Positions 35,587 to 44,205 of a DNA stretch of 64,000 nt are shown piece by piece; the stretch's first letter is position 1; every line of letters starts with the position of its first letter. Position numbers and translations under genes: made by a program. The stretch covers positions 212,487-276,486 of the forward strand of contig NZ_PHRF01000090.1 in NCBI RefSeq assembly GCF_004151105.1, given 5' to 3'. The DNA is from Streptomyces sp. L-9-10. GTDB taxonomy: Bacteria; Actinomycetota; Actinomycetes; Streptomycetales; Streptomycetaceae. The notes under the pieces are model-generated. The model was not told the DNA's origin, did no database searches, and was given only the letters and a program-made list of their open reading frames with translations.

Positions 35587-36684
35587 ATGAGCAAGGACGG
35601 GCCGTCCATACCGGACGAAGAGTGGGAGCGCTTTCTCCGGGAGGCCGGGACCGGGGCCCAGGGCGCTCCCAAGGAGCCCTCGGCGCGGGCCCGGATGGTG
35701 ACGCGGAGGCTGGAGGGGGAGACCGGTCCGCCGGAGGGGTGGCGAACTCACCAGCCGCCCCGGCGGCGACGGGGCAAGGGCTGGTACGTGGTCGGCTTCC
35801 TGGCCGCGGTCGGCCTGCTCGTCGTGGCACTGGATCCGGGGCGGGTGGCCGGCTGGTTCGGGGACGGGGGCGGCGAGAGCGTACCGCTCGCCGCGGAGTC
35901 GGAACGCCCCGGTCAGCCCCCGGCGACGGAGGCCGCGGCACAACTCCCCACCGTGAAGGAACCGTTCAGGGGATCGCCCGCCGCACAGTGGGCCAACGGC
36001 ACCGCGGGGATGAGTCTGCCCGCCGCACGGGCGACAGGCTGGATGAGCAGGGAACATGTCGCGCAGGCGCTCGAACAGAGCCGGAACTTCCTCGCCGCGT
36101 CCAGTCTGGATCCCGAGGTGCTGGGCGGGGAACGGCCGGCGAAGGCGATCGCGTTGATCAATCCCCATCAGCGGGATGTCCAGGACTACCTGGCGACCGC
36201 GTTCCGCGCGCCCGGCCGGGAGAACGATCCGCTGCTGCTGTTCAGCCGTTTCGCGAAAACGAAGGCGCGGCCCTTCGGTGACGTGGTCAGGACGCGAGGA
36301 CGGATCACGTACGAGGAAGGTGAGCGCGGCGCGGTCGAGGTGACCACCGACGTCACCTACGTCTACCCGGTCGTACGCGCCGCGGCGGGCAGCGACGAGG
36401 TCGCGCGCACCATCGTGCGCCGCGAGATCGTGATGAGCTGGGACGACCCGTCGAAGGTGGTCATCGAGCCGGGAACGTTCTCCCTGGTCTCCTACAAGGT
36501 GGACACCGCCAACGGCGGCTGTGACAACGTCACCGGTTACTTCCTTCCCGAGTTCAGCGCCGAACGCGCCGTTACGGGCTCGGGAGACGGCCCCGAGGTC
36601 GACCCGTACGACCGGAGCACGTCGATGGACGCCCGCATGCGGGACGCCGGCGCGACAGGATGCGGAACCGCCACCCGGTCGTGA
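35587..36684 (+). CDS. Hypothetical membrane-anchored protein
   Basis: 365-aa protein not assigned to a named family. Residues 1-60 are charged and include MSKDGPSIPDEEWERFLREA. One transmembrane helix at about 62-83 (WYVVGFLAAVGLLVVAL) follows a run of basic residues, implying cytoplasmic N-terminus. The extracellular part contains MSREHVAQALEQSRNFL, DVQDYLATAF and VTTDVTYVYPVVRAA, which look like a folded domain of a streptomycete-conserved group. Start chosen at 35587 with GGGAG upstream; the frame is open to 35455. It is bounded by terminators on both sides and so is monocistronic. Confidence 0.72.
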   Translation: MSKDGPSIPDEEWERFLREAGTGAQGAPKEPSARARMVTRRLEGETGPPEGWRTHQPPRRRRGKGWYVVGFLAAVGLLVVALDPGRVAGWFGDGGGESVPLAAESERPGQPPATEAAAQLPTVKEPFRGSPAAQWANGTAGMSLPAARATGWMSREHVAQALEQSRNFLAASSLDPEVLGGERPAKAIALINPHQRDVQDYLATAFRAPGRENDPLLLFSRFAKTKARPFGDVVRTRGRITYEEGERGAVEVTTDVTYVYPVVRAAAGSDEVARTIVRREIVMSWDDPSKVVIEPGTFSLVSYKVDTANGGCDNVTGYFLPEFSAERAVTGSGDGPEVDPYDRSTSMDARMRDAGATGCGTATRS

Positions 36685-36694
36685 GCGAGGAGAC

Positions 36695-36732
36695 GTGGAA
36701 GCCGGGGTGCTGTTCGGCACCCCGGCTTCCAC
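36695..36732. terminator. Strong hairpin terminator
   Basis: A perfect 16-bp inverted repeat (36695-36710 with 36717-36732) around TGTTCG. It lies 10 bases after the stop of the membrane protein gene and also faces the convergent TerD-domain gene. Confidence 0.88.
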
Positions 36733-36820
36733 GAAGAGGGCGAGGAAAGCGGAAGGACTAATTTCATAGAGGAAGGAGAAGGAAGTCCCTCCATGGCCTC
36801 GCCGAGTCCCACGCTAGCAG

Positions 36821-38992
36821 TCAGCCGGGGATCAGGTCGCGCAGATTCTCCGGCGTGACGATCAGGGAATCCGGGTGCAGTCCGTCCGGGCGCTCCAGGC
36901 CGATGTAGGTGACCGGGCCGTCCGGGACCGTCGTACCGTCCCACAGTGTGATGCCCGTGGCGCGGTCGGCCATCAGGCCGGTGAGGTACCGGACCGTGAG
37001 GTAGTCACGCTCGACGATGCCGCGCACCAGCGTGGCCACCGACAACCGGTTCTCTTCGACGCGGTTGGAGTCCGGGCTGCCCTGGAGGTACAGGTGGAGC
37101 CACTTGGCGCGCCAGCGGCCGTCGCTCCCGCGCCGGAACGCCAACGGCAGCGCGACTCTCCCCGGGCCGCGCAGCTCCGACTTCATGCGCACGGTACGCG
37201 GCTCGAAGGGGCGGCCCCGCTGCTCGGCATCGCGCCGCATGAACCCGAAGAACGACTCCTCGACCGCTTCGAAGTCCTCCCCCGAATAGATGTTGACCTG
37301 CGGGACGATGAAGGTGCCGCGCACGGCGTCCAGGCGCAGGTTGATGAACTCCGAGGCGCCGTCGGGCGCGTCCGTGATGTCGCCCGAGTGCTCGCCCCCG
37401 ACCTCCGTGAGAGCGGTGTACGACAGCCAGCAGACGGTCGCGTACTCGGCGTCGAGCATCAGCGCCGACAGGTCGTAGTCGGTGCTGTGGCTCTTCTGCT
37501 TCCAGTAGACGAAGAAGCGCAGCAGTTCACCGTCGACGGGGGAGAGGGAGCCACGGGGCAGCACGCCGAGCCCGGCGGCCGACGCCTTGCCGCTGAGCGG
37601 GAGCGCGACATCGAGGACGTCGGGGTCGATCAGCAGATGCCCGGGGTCCGGAAGGCGGCGGCGCGTCTCGGTGTCCAGGGCGGCGATCAGGCGCCGCCGC
37701 TCGGGCGGCGGCACGGGGGGACGGGTGTCGGCGGTGACCCAGGCGCGGCCGCGCTGGTTGACGAAGACGCGACGCTCGCCGGTCTCCTGCGCGCGGTTGT
37801 GCAGGTGCTCGCGGACCGACAGCAGGACACGGCCGGAGACCTGCGGGGCGACCTCCTCGGCGGCGGCCATGACGGCATCGCGCTCCTCCTGGGTGACGCA
37901 CGCGCGCAGCAGCCGGTCCAGAGCACGGAACAGCCTGCCCGGGGCTGCGGTCAGCAGCCGGGCCGCCCCGGTGACGTCGCTCGCGCCGAGCAGTTCCTCA
38001 AGGCGGCTGTCGAAGGACCGGGCCTCCTTCTCACCCCGGGCGACGGCGAACACCTCGGCGGCATGCGGCCAGCGCGGGTACTCGTGCGGGTGGAGGCGCT
38101 CGCCGAGGCGCTTGAACGGTTCGCGCCGCGCGGTGACATCGGCGAGCTTGGCGGGAGCGGCCGCCACCACGGCGTCGAGACCGGCGAGCAGGGCGCGCCG
38201 GACCGGTCGGGACAGCGACCGGAAGCGGGTGGGTTCCACGAGGGTCACGTCGCCGTCCGAGAGCGCGCAGGCCAGCCGGAGGACATCGGTGACGGTGTCC
38301 AGAAGGAGATCCTGGCCGGCTTCGAGACGGGCGACGTTGATGACGGCTCGGTTCTCGCGTACCGGTATCGCCTCGGGCTGCGGGCTGTCGGCACACTGCT
38401 CCGCGAGTGCCCGGAGGTCGCGCAGTCCCTCGTCGCCCAGCGGAGTGGCGCTGCCGGCGAGGGCCAGGTACAGGGCATCGACCTCGTCGTCCGAGGCGCC
38501 GCCCAGGTGCAGGAGCGTGATGCGGTCGCCCGCCGCGGCGATCAGCTCATCGTGGGCGGCGAGCATCCCGTCGTACGTGTGCCGGTAGTTGCCGTACGAC
38601 GGGAGCGTCAGCAGATCGACCACGCCAGCGCGCAACTGGGCGAGCGTGCTGTCCCGCGAGGCGTCGTCGGCGAACGCCTCGGCGATGCACTGCCTCCAGA
38701 AGTCGAACGTGTCCGGCACGTTGGCGGGGAAGTCGAGGAAGTAGACGTTGTGCCGCACGTGGTCGCCCACCATCTCGCGGACGGTGTCCAGCGTGCGCGC
38801 GGCGGTGGCGACGACTGTCTCCTCGGACAGCCCCGACAGACGCTCCATCACGGCCGCCGAGAGTTTGAAGCCGACGGACATCAGCGCGGCGTCGAACTGC
38901 CGCGCCGCGACGTCGCCGTGCCCGGCCGGTCCGGAGGGGGCGGGGAGGCGGTGGGTGTGCCGGATGACAAGGGGGTCGAGAGGGTGGGCCAT
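36821..38992 (-). CDS. Large TerD-domain protein
   Basis: 723-aa protein. The C-terminal 250 residues resemble the TerD/stress-protein fold: TDYDLSALMLDAEY, ITDAPDGASEFINLRLDAV and an EDFEAVEESFFGFMRRD stretch. The N-terminal about 450 residues form a long helical region of a type seen in actinobacterial TerD fusions (HNVYFLDFPANVPDTFDFW, LLTLPSYGNYRHTYDGML). TerD domains bind calcium and act in tellurite, stress and phage-resistance loci. The start at Met13 of the open frame (38992) was chosen on similarity of MAHPLDPLVIRHTHRL to homologue N-termini as remembered. The ATG at 39028 is the alternative. Neither has a clear ribosome site. Confidence 0.72.
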   Translation of the reverse strand: MAHPLDPLVIRHTHRLPAPSGPAGHGDVAARQFDAALMSVGFKLSAAVMERLSGLSEETVVATAARTLDTVREMVGDHVRHNVYFLDFPANVPDTFDFWRQCIAEAFADDASRDSTLAQLRAGVVDLLTLPSYGNYRHTYDGMLAAHDELIAAAGDRITLLHLGGASDDEVDALYLALAGSATPLGDEGLRDLRALAEQCADSPQPEAIPVRENRAVINVARLEAGQDLLLDTVTDVLRLACALSDGDVTLVEPTRFRSLSRPVRRALLAGLDAVVAAAPAKLADVTARREPFKRLGERLHPHEYPRWPHAAEVFAVARGEKEARSFDSRLEELLGASDVTGAARLLTAAPGRLFRALDRLLRACVTQEERDAVMAAAEEVAPQVSGRVLLSVREHLHNRAQETGERRVFVNQRGRAWVTADTRPPVPPPERRRLIAALDTETRRRLPDPGHLLIDPDVLDVALPLSGKASAAGLGVLPRGSLSPVDGELLRFFVYWKQKSHSTDYDLSALMLDAEYATVCWLSYTALTEVGGEHSGDITDAPDGASEFINLRLDAVRGTFIVPQVNIYSGEDFEAVEESFFGFMRRDAEQRGRPFEPRTVRMKSELRGPGRVALPLAFRRGSDGRWRAKWLHLYLQGSPDSNRVEENRLSVATLVRGIVERDYLTVRYLTGLMADRATGITLWDGTTVPDGPVTYIGLERPDGLHPDSLIVTPENLRDLIPG

Positions 38993-39264
38993 CCGGGCAT
39001 GATCCCAGAACCACCCGAGCCGGAGCATTCGGGTTTTCGCACATGGTGTGCGCCATGACGGCGGGCCGCGTTCACGAGCGTTCAGGGCGGCAGGCGCTGT
39101 GAGTTGGACGGCACCGCCGAAGAACTCGCCGAGTATGAGCGGATGCGGCTATAGACTCCCTGAGCAGCGCGAGAACCGGTCGGCACAACGCGCGTGGCGG
39201 GAAGAGCCGTCGTCCGGTCTCGCACGGCTTTTGCAGACCATGGACTGGACATGGAGCTGAGGAC

Positions 39265-39915
39265 GTGCCTTCGAACGTGGACGGATGGTTGGCGGACACC
39301 CGCAGCTCCTACGACACGGTCGCGGTCGACTACGCCGACCAGATCCGCGAAGTGCTGGCAGGGGAGCCGTATCTTCTGTCGGCACTGGCATTGTTCGCCG
39401 GCATGGTTCACACAGCCGGCGGCGGGCCGGTGGTGGATGTGGGGTGCGGACCGGGTCATGTCACCGCCCACCTACGTGAGTTGGGCGTCGACGCGTTCGG
39501 TATCGACCTCTCACCCGTGATGATCGACGTGGCCCGGCGGGACCACCCCGGCCTGCGGTTCGAGGTGGGCTCGATGACGGATCTCGACCTCGCCGACGCG
39601 TCGGTCACCGCCCTGCTCGCCTTCTGGTCGTTGATTCACGTCCCTGACGATGCGATCCCCGCGGTCCTCGGTCATTTCCGGCGGGTGGTGCGCCCCGGCG
39701 GACCGCTGCTGCTCGGCTTTCACATCGGCGACGAGTCGCGACTGAAGACGCGGGGCTACGGCGGCCATCCGATGAAGGTCCATGTCCACCGCCGCCGGCC
39801 TGACCAGGTGACCGCCTGGCTGCGCGATGCCGGATTCACCGTCGAGGCTCAGTGGTTGCTCGACCTCGACGGAAGCCGCCCAGGAGCGGTCCTGTTCGCG
39901 CGCCGCCAGTCCTGA
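39265..39915 (+). CDS. Class I SAM-dependent methyltransferase
   Basis: 216-aa methyltransferase. Motif I is VVDVGCGPGHVTAHL, followed by FGIDLSPVMIDVARRDHPGL and FWSLIHVPDDAIPAVLGHF, then the usual C-terminal strands. The group includes small-molecule methyltransferases of unknown substrate that are common in Streptomyces. The GTG start follows GGAGCTGAGG. It stands alone between the divergent TerD gene and a minus-strand gene remnant. Confidence 0.85.
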   Translation: MPSNVDGWLADTRSSYDTVAVDYADQIREVLAGEPYLLSALALFAGMVHTAGGGPVVDVGCGPGHVTAHLRELGVDAFGIDLSPVMIDVARRDHPGLRFEVGSMTDLDLADASVTALLAFWSLIHVPDDAIPAVLGHFRRVVRPGGPLLLGFHIGDESRLKTRGYGGHPMKVHVHRRRPDQVTAWLRDAGFTVEAQWLLDLDGSRPGAVLFARRQS

Positions 39916-39919
39916 CGCC

Positions 39920-40030
39920 GCGTCGACATCGAGCCGAGCCGGCTGCGGCGGCTCGAACCGGCCTCGACCGCGACACCGCTGTCGGTGAGGCGGACCCGCT
40001 CGACCACGAACGGCCGTCCCCCGCTCGTCG
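39920..40030 (-). pseudogene. Frameshifted remnant of a DUF2089-family gene
   Basis: On the minus strand one frame reads GGRPFVVERVRLTDSGVAVE. The reading then continues sensibly only after a -1 shift near 39962, as RFEPPQPARLDVD. Joined, these match the start of DUF2089 proteins as I remember them (GRPFVVERVRLTxSGVAVEG, then FExPxLARL). The rest of the family, the HTH with VSYPTVKxRL, is missing because the methyltransferase occupies that DNA. A single base loss in GAGGGCCGG giving GAGGCCGG explains the shift. Confidence 0.5.
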
Positions 40031-40138
40031 GCCGCTGAGTGGCGGCGCTCTTCCGGCTGGCGTCGAATGGATGGAGAGACCCGTCCCCGGTCACGAGGGC
40101 TCGGTCTCCGTTGGGTGTGCCCGATCCCAGGAGTCCAC

Positions 40139-40999
40139 GTGTCTGTCGTGCCGCTTACCGACATCCTGTCCGACGCCTTCGAAAAGCGTTACGGCGTGCC
40201 GGCCATCAACGTGTTCAACGACCTCACCATGGAGGCGGTTCTCGCGGCCGCGGTGGAGAACGGCTCGCCACTGATCGTGCAGACGTCCGTCAAGACGGTC
40301 AAATCGATCGGAAGCGAGGTGCTCTTCGCGATGTGGACGTCGATGACGGCCGGTATCGAGGTGCCCGTCACACTCCATCTGGACCACTGCCCGGAGCGCG
40401 AGGTCATCACGGAATGCCTGCGGCGGGGCTGGAACTCCGTCCTGTTCGACGCCTCGAACCTGCCGGTGGAGGAGAACATGCGGCAGACGGTCGAGGTCGT
40501 CGCCGAGGCCCGCGGACACGGCGCCCACGTGGAGGGCGAGATCGAGTCCATCACCGGGGTCGAGGACGACATCGGCACCGACAGCGCGGCCGCCCAGCAG
40601 GATCTGGACGTGGCACTGGAGTTCCTCAGAACGACACACGTCGATGTCTTCGCGCCCGCCATCGGCAACGCCCACGGAACGTACAAGCGCCCACCGGTAC
40701 TCGACTTCGAGCGGGTCTCCGACATCGTCACGGCGTACCCCCTGCCGATCGCGCTCCACGGCGGCAGCGGTCTCTCCGACGAGCAGTTCCGCGATCTCAT
40801 CTCCCGGGGCTGCGCGAAGGTCAACATCTCGACCGCCCTCAAGGAGAGGTTCATGAAGTCGAGCCTGGCCTTCCTCGAATCGGCGGCGGAGAAGCAGAAG
40901 TGGGATCCTCCCTCGCTGTTCCGGTCCGTCCGCCAGGACGTCATCGGGATGACCGGCTCGCTCATGACACTCTTCGGCAGCGCCGGCCGGGCCGGGTGA
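40139..40999 (+). CDS. Class II fructose/tagatose-bisphosphate aldolase-family protein
   Basis: 286-aa zinc-dependent aldolase fold. Metal and phosphate sites are visible: LHLDHCPE (HxDH), AHVEGEIESITGVEDD, PAIGNAHGTYK, ALHGGSGL and KVNISTALK. These match the GatY/KbaY branch (tagatose- or fructose-bisphosphate aldolases). The GTG start has AGGAG eight bases upstream. The HAD gene starts 4 bases after the stop, and DhaL and DhaK follow, so the four are one operon. DHAP made by the kinase could be the aldol donor or product; the partner aldehyde is unknown. Confidence 0.83.
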   Translation: MSVVPLTDILSDAFEKRYGVPAINVFNDLTMEAVLAAAVENGSPLIVQTSVKTVKSIGSEVLFAMWTSMTAGIEVPVTLHLDHCPEREVITECLRRGWNSVLFDASNLPVEENMRQTVEVVAEARGHGAHVEGEIESITGVEDDIGTDSAAAQQDLDVALEFLRTTHVDVFAPAIGNAHGTYKRPPVLDFERVSDIVTAYPLPIALHGGSGLSDEQFRDLISRGCAKVNISTALKERFMKSSLAFLESAAEKQKWDPPSLFRSVRQDVIGMTGSLMTLFGSAGRAG

Positions 41000-41003
41000 C
41001 ACC

Positions 41004-41789
41004 GTGCCCGCCCTCGTCTTCGACTGCGACGGCGTCCTCGCCGACACCGAGCGCTACGGACACCTGCCCGCGTTCAACCAGACCTTCCAGGAGTTCGGCC
41101 TGCCCGTACGGTGGAGCGACAGCGCCTACGCCGAGAAGGTGAAGGTCGGCGGGGGCAAGGAACGTATGAAAACGCTCCTCACCCCCGATTTCATCGCCGC
41201 GACCGGGCTGCCCAGTGACGCCGACGCGCTCGACGAGCAGGTCGCCCGGTGGCATCGGCGCAAGACCGAGATCTACACCGGGATCATCGAGGGCGGCACC
41301 GTTCCGCCCCGGCCCGGCGTACGGCGGATCGCCGCCGAGGCCGACGCCGCCGGATGGACACTGGCCGTCGCCTCCACCTCCGCGGAGCCGTCCGTACGCA
41401 GTGTGCTGGAACTCGCCGCCGGCCCCGAACTGGCCCGGCGCTTCAGTGTGTTCGCCGGAGACATCGTGCCGCACAAGAAACCGGCGCCGGACATCTACCA
41501 GTACGCGGCGGACCGGCTCGGGCTCGGTCCGGCGGGCACCATCGTCATCGAGGACAGCCGCAACGGGCTGCTCGCGGCACGGGGCGCGGGCCTCGGCTGC
41601 ACCGTCACGACCAGCGCCTATACCGCGCTGGAGGATTTCACCGGTGCGTGGCTGGTGGTGTCGTCACTGGGCGATCCCGAGCCGGAGGAGACCACCACGA
41701 AGGTGCTGAGCGACCCCTTCGGCGCCGACCCCCGCCCGTTCGTCAGGCTCGCCGACCTCGAATTCCTGCTCGCCGCCGGTGCGACGTGA
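41004..41789 (+). CDS. HAD-superfamily phosphatase/phosphoglucomutase-like (CbbY type)
   Basis: 261-aa HAD hydrolase. Motif I is LVFDCDGVLADTE, motif II Ser/Thr is in VASTSAEPSV, motif III Lys is in PHKKPAPDIY and motif IV is IVIEDSRNGLLAA. The helical cap is of the CbbY/beta-phosphoglucomutase type. The C-terminal 45 residues extend beyond the core. It probably dephosphorylates a sugar phosphate linked to the aldolase step. The GTG start is 4 bases after the aldolase stop. Confidence 0.85.
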   Translation: MPALVFDCDGVLADTERYGHLPAFNQTFQEFGLPVRWSDSAYAEKVKVGGGKERMKTLLTPDFIAATGLPSDADALDEQVARWHRRKTEIYTGIIEGGTVPPRPGVRRIAAEADAAGWTLAVASTSAEPSVRSVLELAAGPELARRFSVFAGDIVPHKKPAPDIYQYAADRLGLGPAGTIVIEDSRNGLLAARGAGLGCTVTTSAYTALEDFTGAWLVVSSLGDPEPEETTTKVLSDPFGADPRPFVRLADLEFLLAAGAT

Positions 41790-41816
41790 CGGTCAGGACA
41801 GACAGTCAGGAGAGCC

Positions 41817-42500
41817 ATGCCATCGACAACAGCCAGTGATCTGGAGTTCGTCGTCAGGACCATCGCCAGAACGGCGGTGGACAACGAGCGCGAGTTCGGC
41901 GAGCTCGACGCCGTCGTGGGCGACGGGGACTTCGGGTACTCGCTCGCCCGCGGCTTCGAGATCGTTCTCGCCGACTGGGACTCGCTGGACCGCGGCTCCC
42001 CGTCGGCGTTTCTGAAGAAGGTGGCCCTGGTGATCTCCAAACGGGTGGGCGGGACCTCCGGGCCACTCTGGGGCACCGCGTTCCTCCGGGCGGCCGGAGC
42101 CGTCAACGACCGCTCCGAGCTGAACGGTGAGGACGCGGTCGCCATGCTGCGCGCCGCCGCCGAGGGCATCAAGGTGCGAGGCAAGTCCGACCTCGGTGAC
42201 AAAACACTGCTGGACGCGCTGATCCCGATGACCGACGCACTGGAGAACGCGCTGGCGAACGAGAGGAAGACCGGCGAGGGCCCGGCTGCCGGTCCCGCCG
42301 GTCCCGCCGGTCCCGCCGGTCTCGCCAGGGTCGCGGCCTCTGCGGCGCGTACCGCCGCCGAAGCCACCACACCGATGATCGCCAGGCGTGGCCGGCCGAG
42401 CTACACCGGGGAGCGCAGCATCGGTTCCCCGGACGCGGGGGCCATGGCGGTCGCCATCATGGCGGAGCGCGTCGCCGACGAATGGGCCGTACGTACCTGA
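41817..42500 (+). CDS. dhaL: Dihydroxyacetone kinase subunit DhaL
   Basis: 227-aa ATP/ADP-binding subunit of a dihydroxyacetone kinase. The metal-binding DGDFGYS motif is near residue 37. GGTSGPLWGTAFLRAAG, GDKTLLDALIP and RGRPSYTGERSIGSPDAGA complete the helical barrel. A Gly-Pro-Ala stretch encoded by a 9-bp tandem repeat lies in the loop after the DKTLLDAL helix. It pairs with DhaK, encoded next. No DhaM phosphotransferase gene is nearby, so phosphate donor use (ATP or PEP) is open. Confidence 0.87.
   Translation: MPSTTASDLEFVVRTIARTAVDNEREFGELDAVVGDGDFGYSLARGFEIVLADWDSLDRGSPSAFLKKVALVISKRVGGTSGPLWGTAFLRAAGAVNDRSELNGEDAVAMLRAAAEGIKVRGKSDLGDKTLLDALIPMTDALENALANERKTGEGPAAGPAGPAGPAGLARVAASAARTAAEATTPMIARRGRPSYTGERSIGSPDAGAMAVAIMAERVADEWAVRT
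42288..42323 (+). repeat. 9-bp tandem repeat within dhaL
   Basis: Three exact copies of GCCGGTCCC and one variant, GCCGGTCTC, in register with the reading frame, encode AGP-AGP-AGP-AGL. It should be prone to in-frame length change. Confidence 0.85.
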
Positions 42501-42595
42501 ACCGCCGTGCCCCCGGGGCGGGGCCCGTACGGGGCCTGGCACCGGGCCGTACCGAGCCAGTCCGTGTCCCCACGCCGAGATCCAGGAGCGATCGC

Positions 42596-43591
42596 ATGAA
42601 GAAGTTCGTCAACGACCCGAAGAACTACGTGCCCGAGATGCTCCAGGGACTGGCCCTCGCCAACCCCGGCACCCTGCGGTACGTCCCCGAATACAACCTG
42701 ATCATGCGCGCCGACGCGCCCCGGCCCGACAAGGTCTCCCTCGTCCAGGGCTCGGGCTCCGGACACGAGCCGTCGCATGTCATGACCGTCGGCAGGGGAA
42801 TGCTCGACGCCGCCTGCCCGGGTGACGTCTTCTCCGCGCCCCCCACCGACTACGTATACGAGACGGTCAAACTCGTCTCGTCGCCCAAGGGCGTCCTGTT
42901 GCTGGTCAACAACTACACGGGCGACCGCATGGCCTTCGAGATGGCCGAAGAGCTCTCGCAGGCCGACGGTGTCACCGTTCGTACGCTGTTCATCGACGAC
43001 GACGTTTCGGTGCAGGACTCGACCTACACGGTCGGCCGACGCGGGGTTGCCGGAAACTTCTTTGTGATGAAAGCCGCCGGCGCGGCGGCCGAACGCGGTG
43101 CCGATCTCGACGAGGTGTACCGGATCGGCGAGAAGGTGAACTCCGTCACGCGCACCATGGGCATGGCGCTCACCGCGTGCACGCCGCCGGCCAAGGGGTC
43201 CCCGCTGTTCGAACTGCCCGACGACGAGATCGAGATGGGCGTGGGGATCCACGGCGAGCCGGGCCGGCGGCGGGAGAAGATGAAGCCCGCGGACGCGATC
43301 GTGCGGGAGCTGGTCACCGCTGTCGTCGACGACCTGCCCTACGTCTCGGGCGACGGCGTCGCCCTCATGGTCAACGGCCTGGGCGGCACTCCGATCGGCG
43401 AGCTCTATCTGGTGTACGGGCTGGCTCACAGGCAACTGGCCGAACGGGGCATCGAGATCCGCCGCAGCTACGTGGGCGAGTACTGCACCTCGCTCGACAT
43501 GGCCGGCGCGTCCATCACCCTGGTCCGGCTGGACGACGAGATCTCCGGCCTGCTCGCGGACCCGGCCGAGATCCCGATCCGTGTCTTCTGA
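42596..43591 (+). CDS. dhaK: Dihydroxyacetone kinase subunit DhaK
   Basis: 331-aa substrate-binding subunit. GSGSGHEPSHVMTVGRGMLDAA and VLLLVNNYTGDRMAFEMA are diagnostic. The covalent substrate His is H219 in GVGIHGEPGR, equivalent to E. coli DhaK His218. Start at 42596 with AGGAG upstream. An extra upstream in-frame ATG at 42482 overlaps dhaL and is not needed. Related kinases act on erythrulose as well as dihydroxyacetone. It ends the aldolase-HAD-DhaL-DhaK unit. Confidence 0.9.
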   Translation: MKKFVNDPKNYVPEMLQGLALANPGTLRYVPEYNLIMRADAPRPDKVSLVQGSGSGHEPSHVMTVGRGMLDAACPGDVFSAPPTDYVYETVKLVSSPKGVLLLVNNYTGDRMAFEMAEELSQADGVTVRTLFIDDDVSVQDSTYTVGRRGVAGNFFVMKAAGAAAERGADLDEVYRIGEKVNSVTRTMGMALTACTPPAKGSPLFELPDDEIEMGVGIHGEPGRRREKMKPADAIVRELVTAVVDDLPYVSGDGVALMVNGLGGTPIGELYLVYGLAHRQLAERGIEIRRSYVGEYCTSLDMAGASITLVRLDDEISGLLADPAEIPIRVF

Positions 43592-44019
43592 CCGACGCGT
43601 GTTGTGGAGCGGATCCGCGCTGGCGGCGACCGGGCGAACGTCACAGTGGGGTTGAACACTTCATGGCTGCCGGGGGCGTCCCGCGTGTACGGGCCCCATG
43701 GAATCCACCGCGCGTCGGCTGCCGGGGCTGTGGCGCCCGGTTCGGGTGTGCGGGACGTGCGAGGTGACCGTGGCGAACGGGTACGGAGCCGAAGCGGGCA
43801 GGAAACGGGCATCTCGAACGGTCAAACGGGCGCCTGTTCGGTCACGGCTGCCGGCCCCCGAGGGCGGTGTGCGGTGCGTGGGGTGATGTGGTGCCAGGTT
43901 TCGCAGATGTGAACGGCGCAAGGCAGCCCCAGGTGGTGGCGGCGCCGGTGATTCGTGACGGCGGATGCCTGGGCGTATTCACCGCGTGGGGGAACGCTCC
44001 TGCGTGCCGGTGTGGAAGT

Positions 44020-44039
44020 GTTATTCCGCTTCCAATAAC
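44020..44039. promoter_or_regulatory. Palindrome GTTATT-N8-AATAAC
   Basis: Perfect 6-bp arms around CCGCTTCC in an A/T-rich patch. It has the form of a dimeric repressor operator, but no adjacent gene is identified. Confidence 0.35.
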
Positions 44040-44187
44040 CACAAGGGAAGAGGCTGGAGCGGGCAACGCGGATTCCGATACTCTTGGGGCAGGCAGGGGA
44101 TCGCTGGGCTTTCGCATTCATTGCGGCCTTGTAAGATCTGCCGGCGCACCCAATCGGGTTTCCCCTAGCGCCGCTCCCGTGGTCCTC

Positions 44188-44205
44188 GGTATCGAGCGCG
44201 ATACC
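44188..44205. promoter_or_regulatory. Palindrome GGTATCG-N4-CGATACC
   Basis: Perfect 7-bp arms around AGCG. It resembles a regulator binding site. A second small palindrome (ACCCGC-GAT-GCGGGT) lies at 44238-44252. Confidence 0.4.

Noticed and set aside
42482..42595. Upstream in-frame start of DhaK at 42482
   Set aside because: It overlaps dhaL and adds Pro/Gly-rich residues not found in DhaK. AGGAG precedes 42596.
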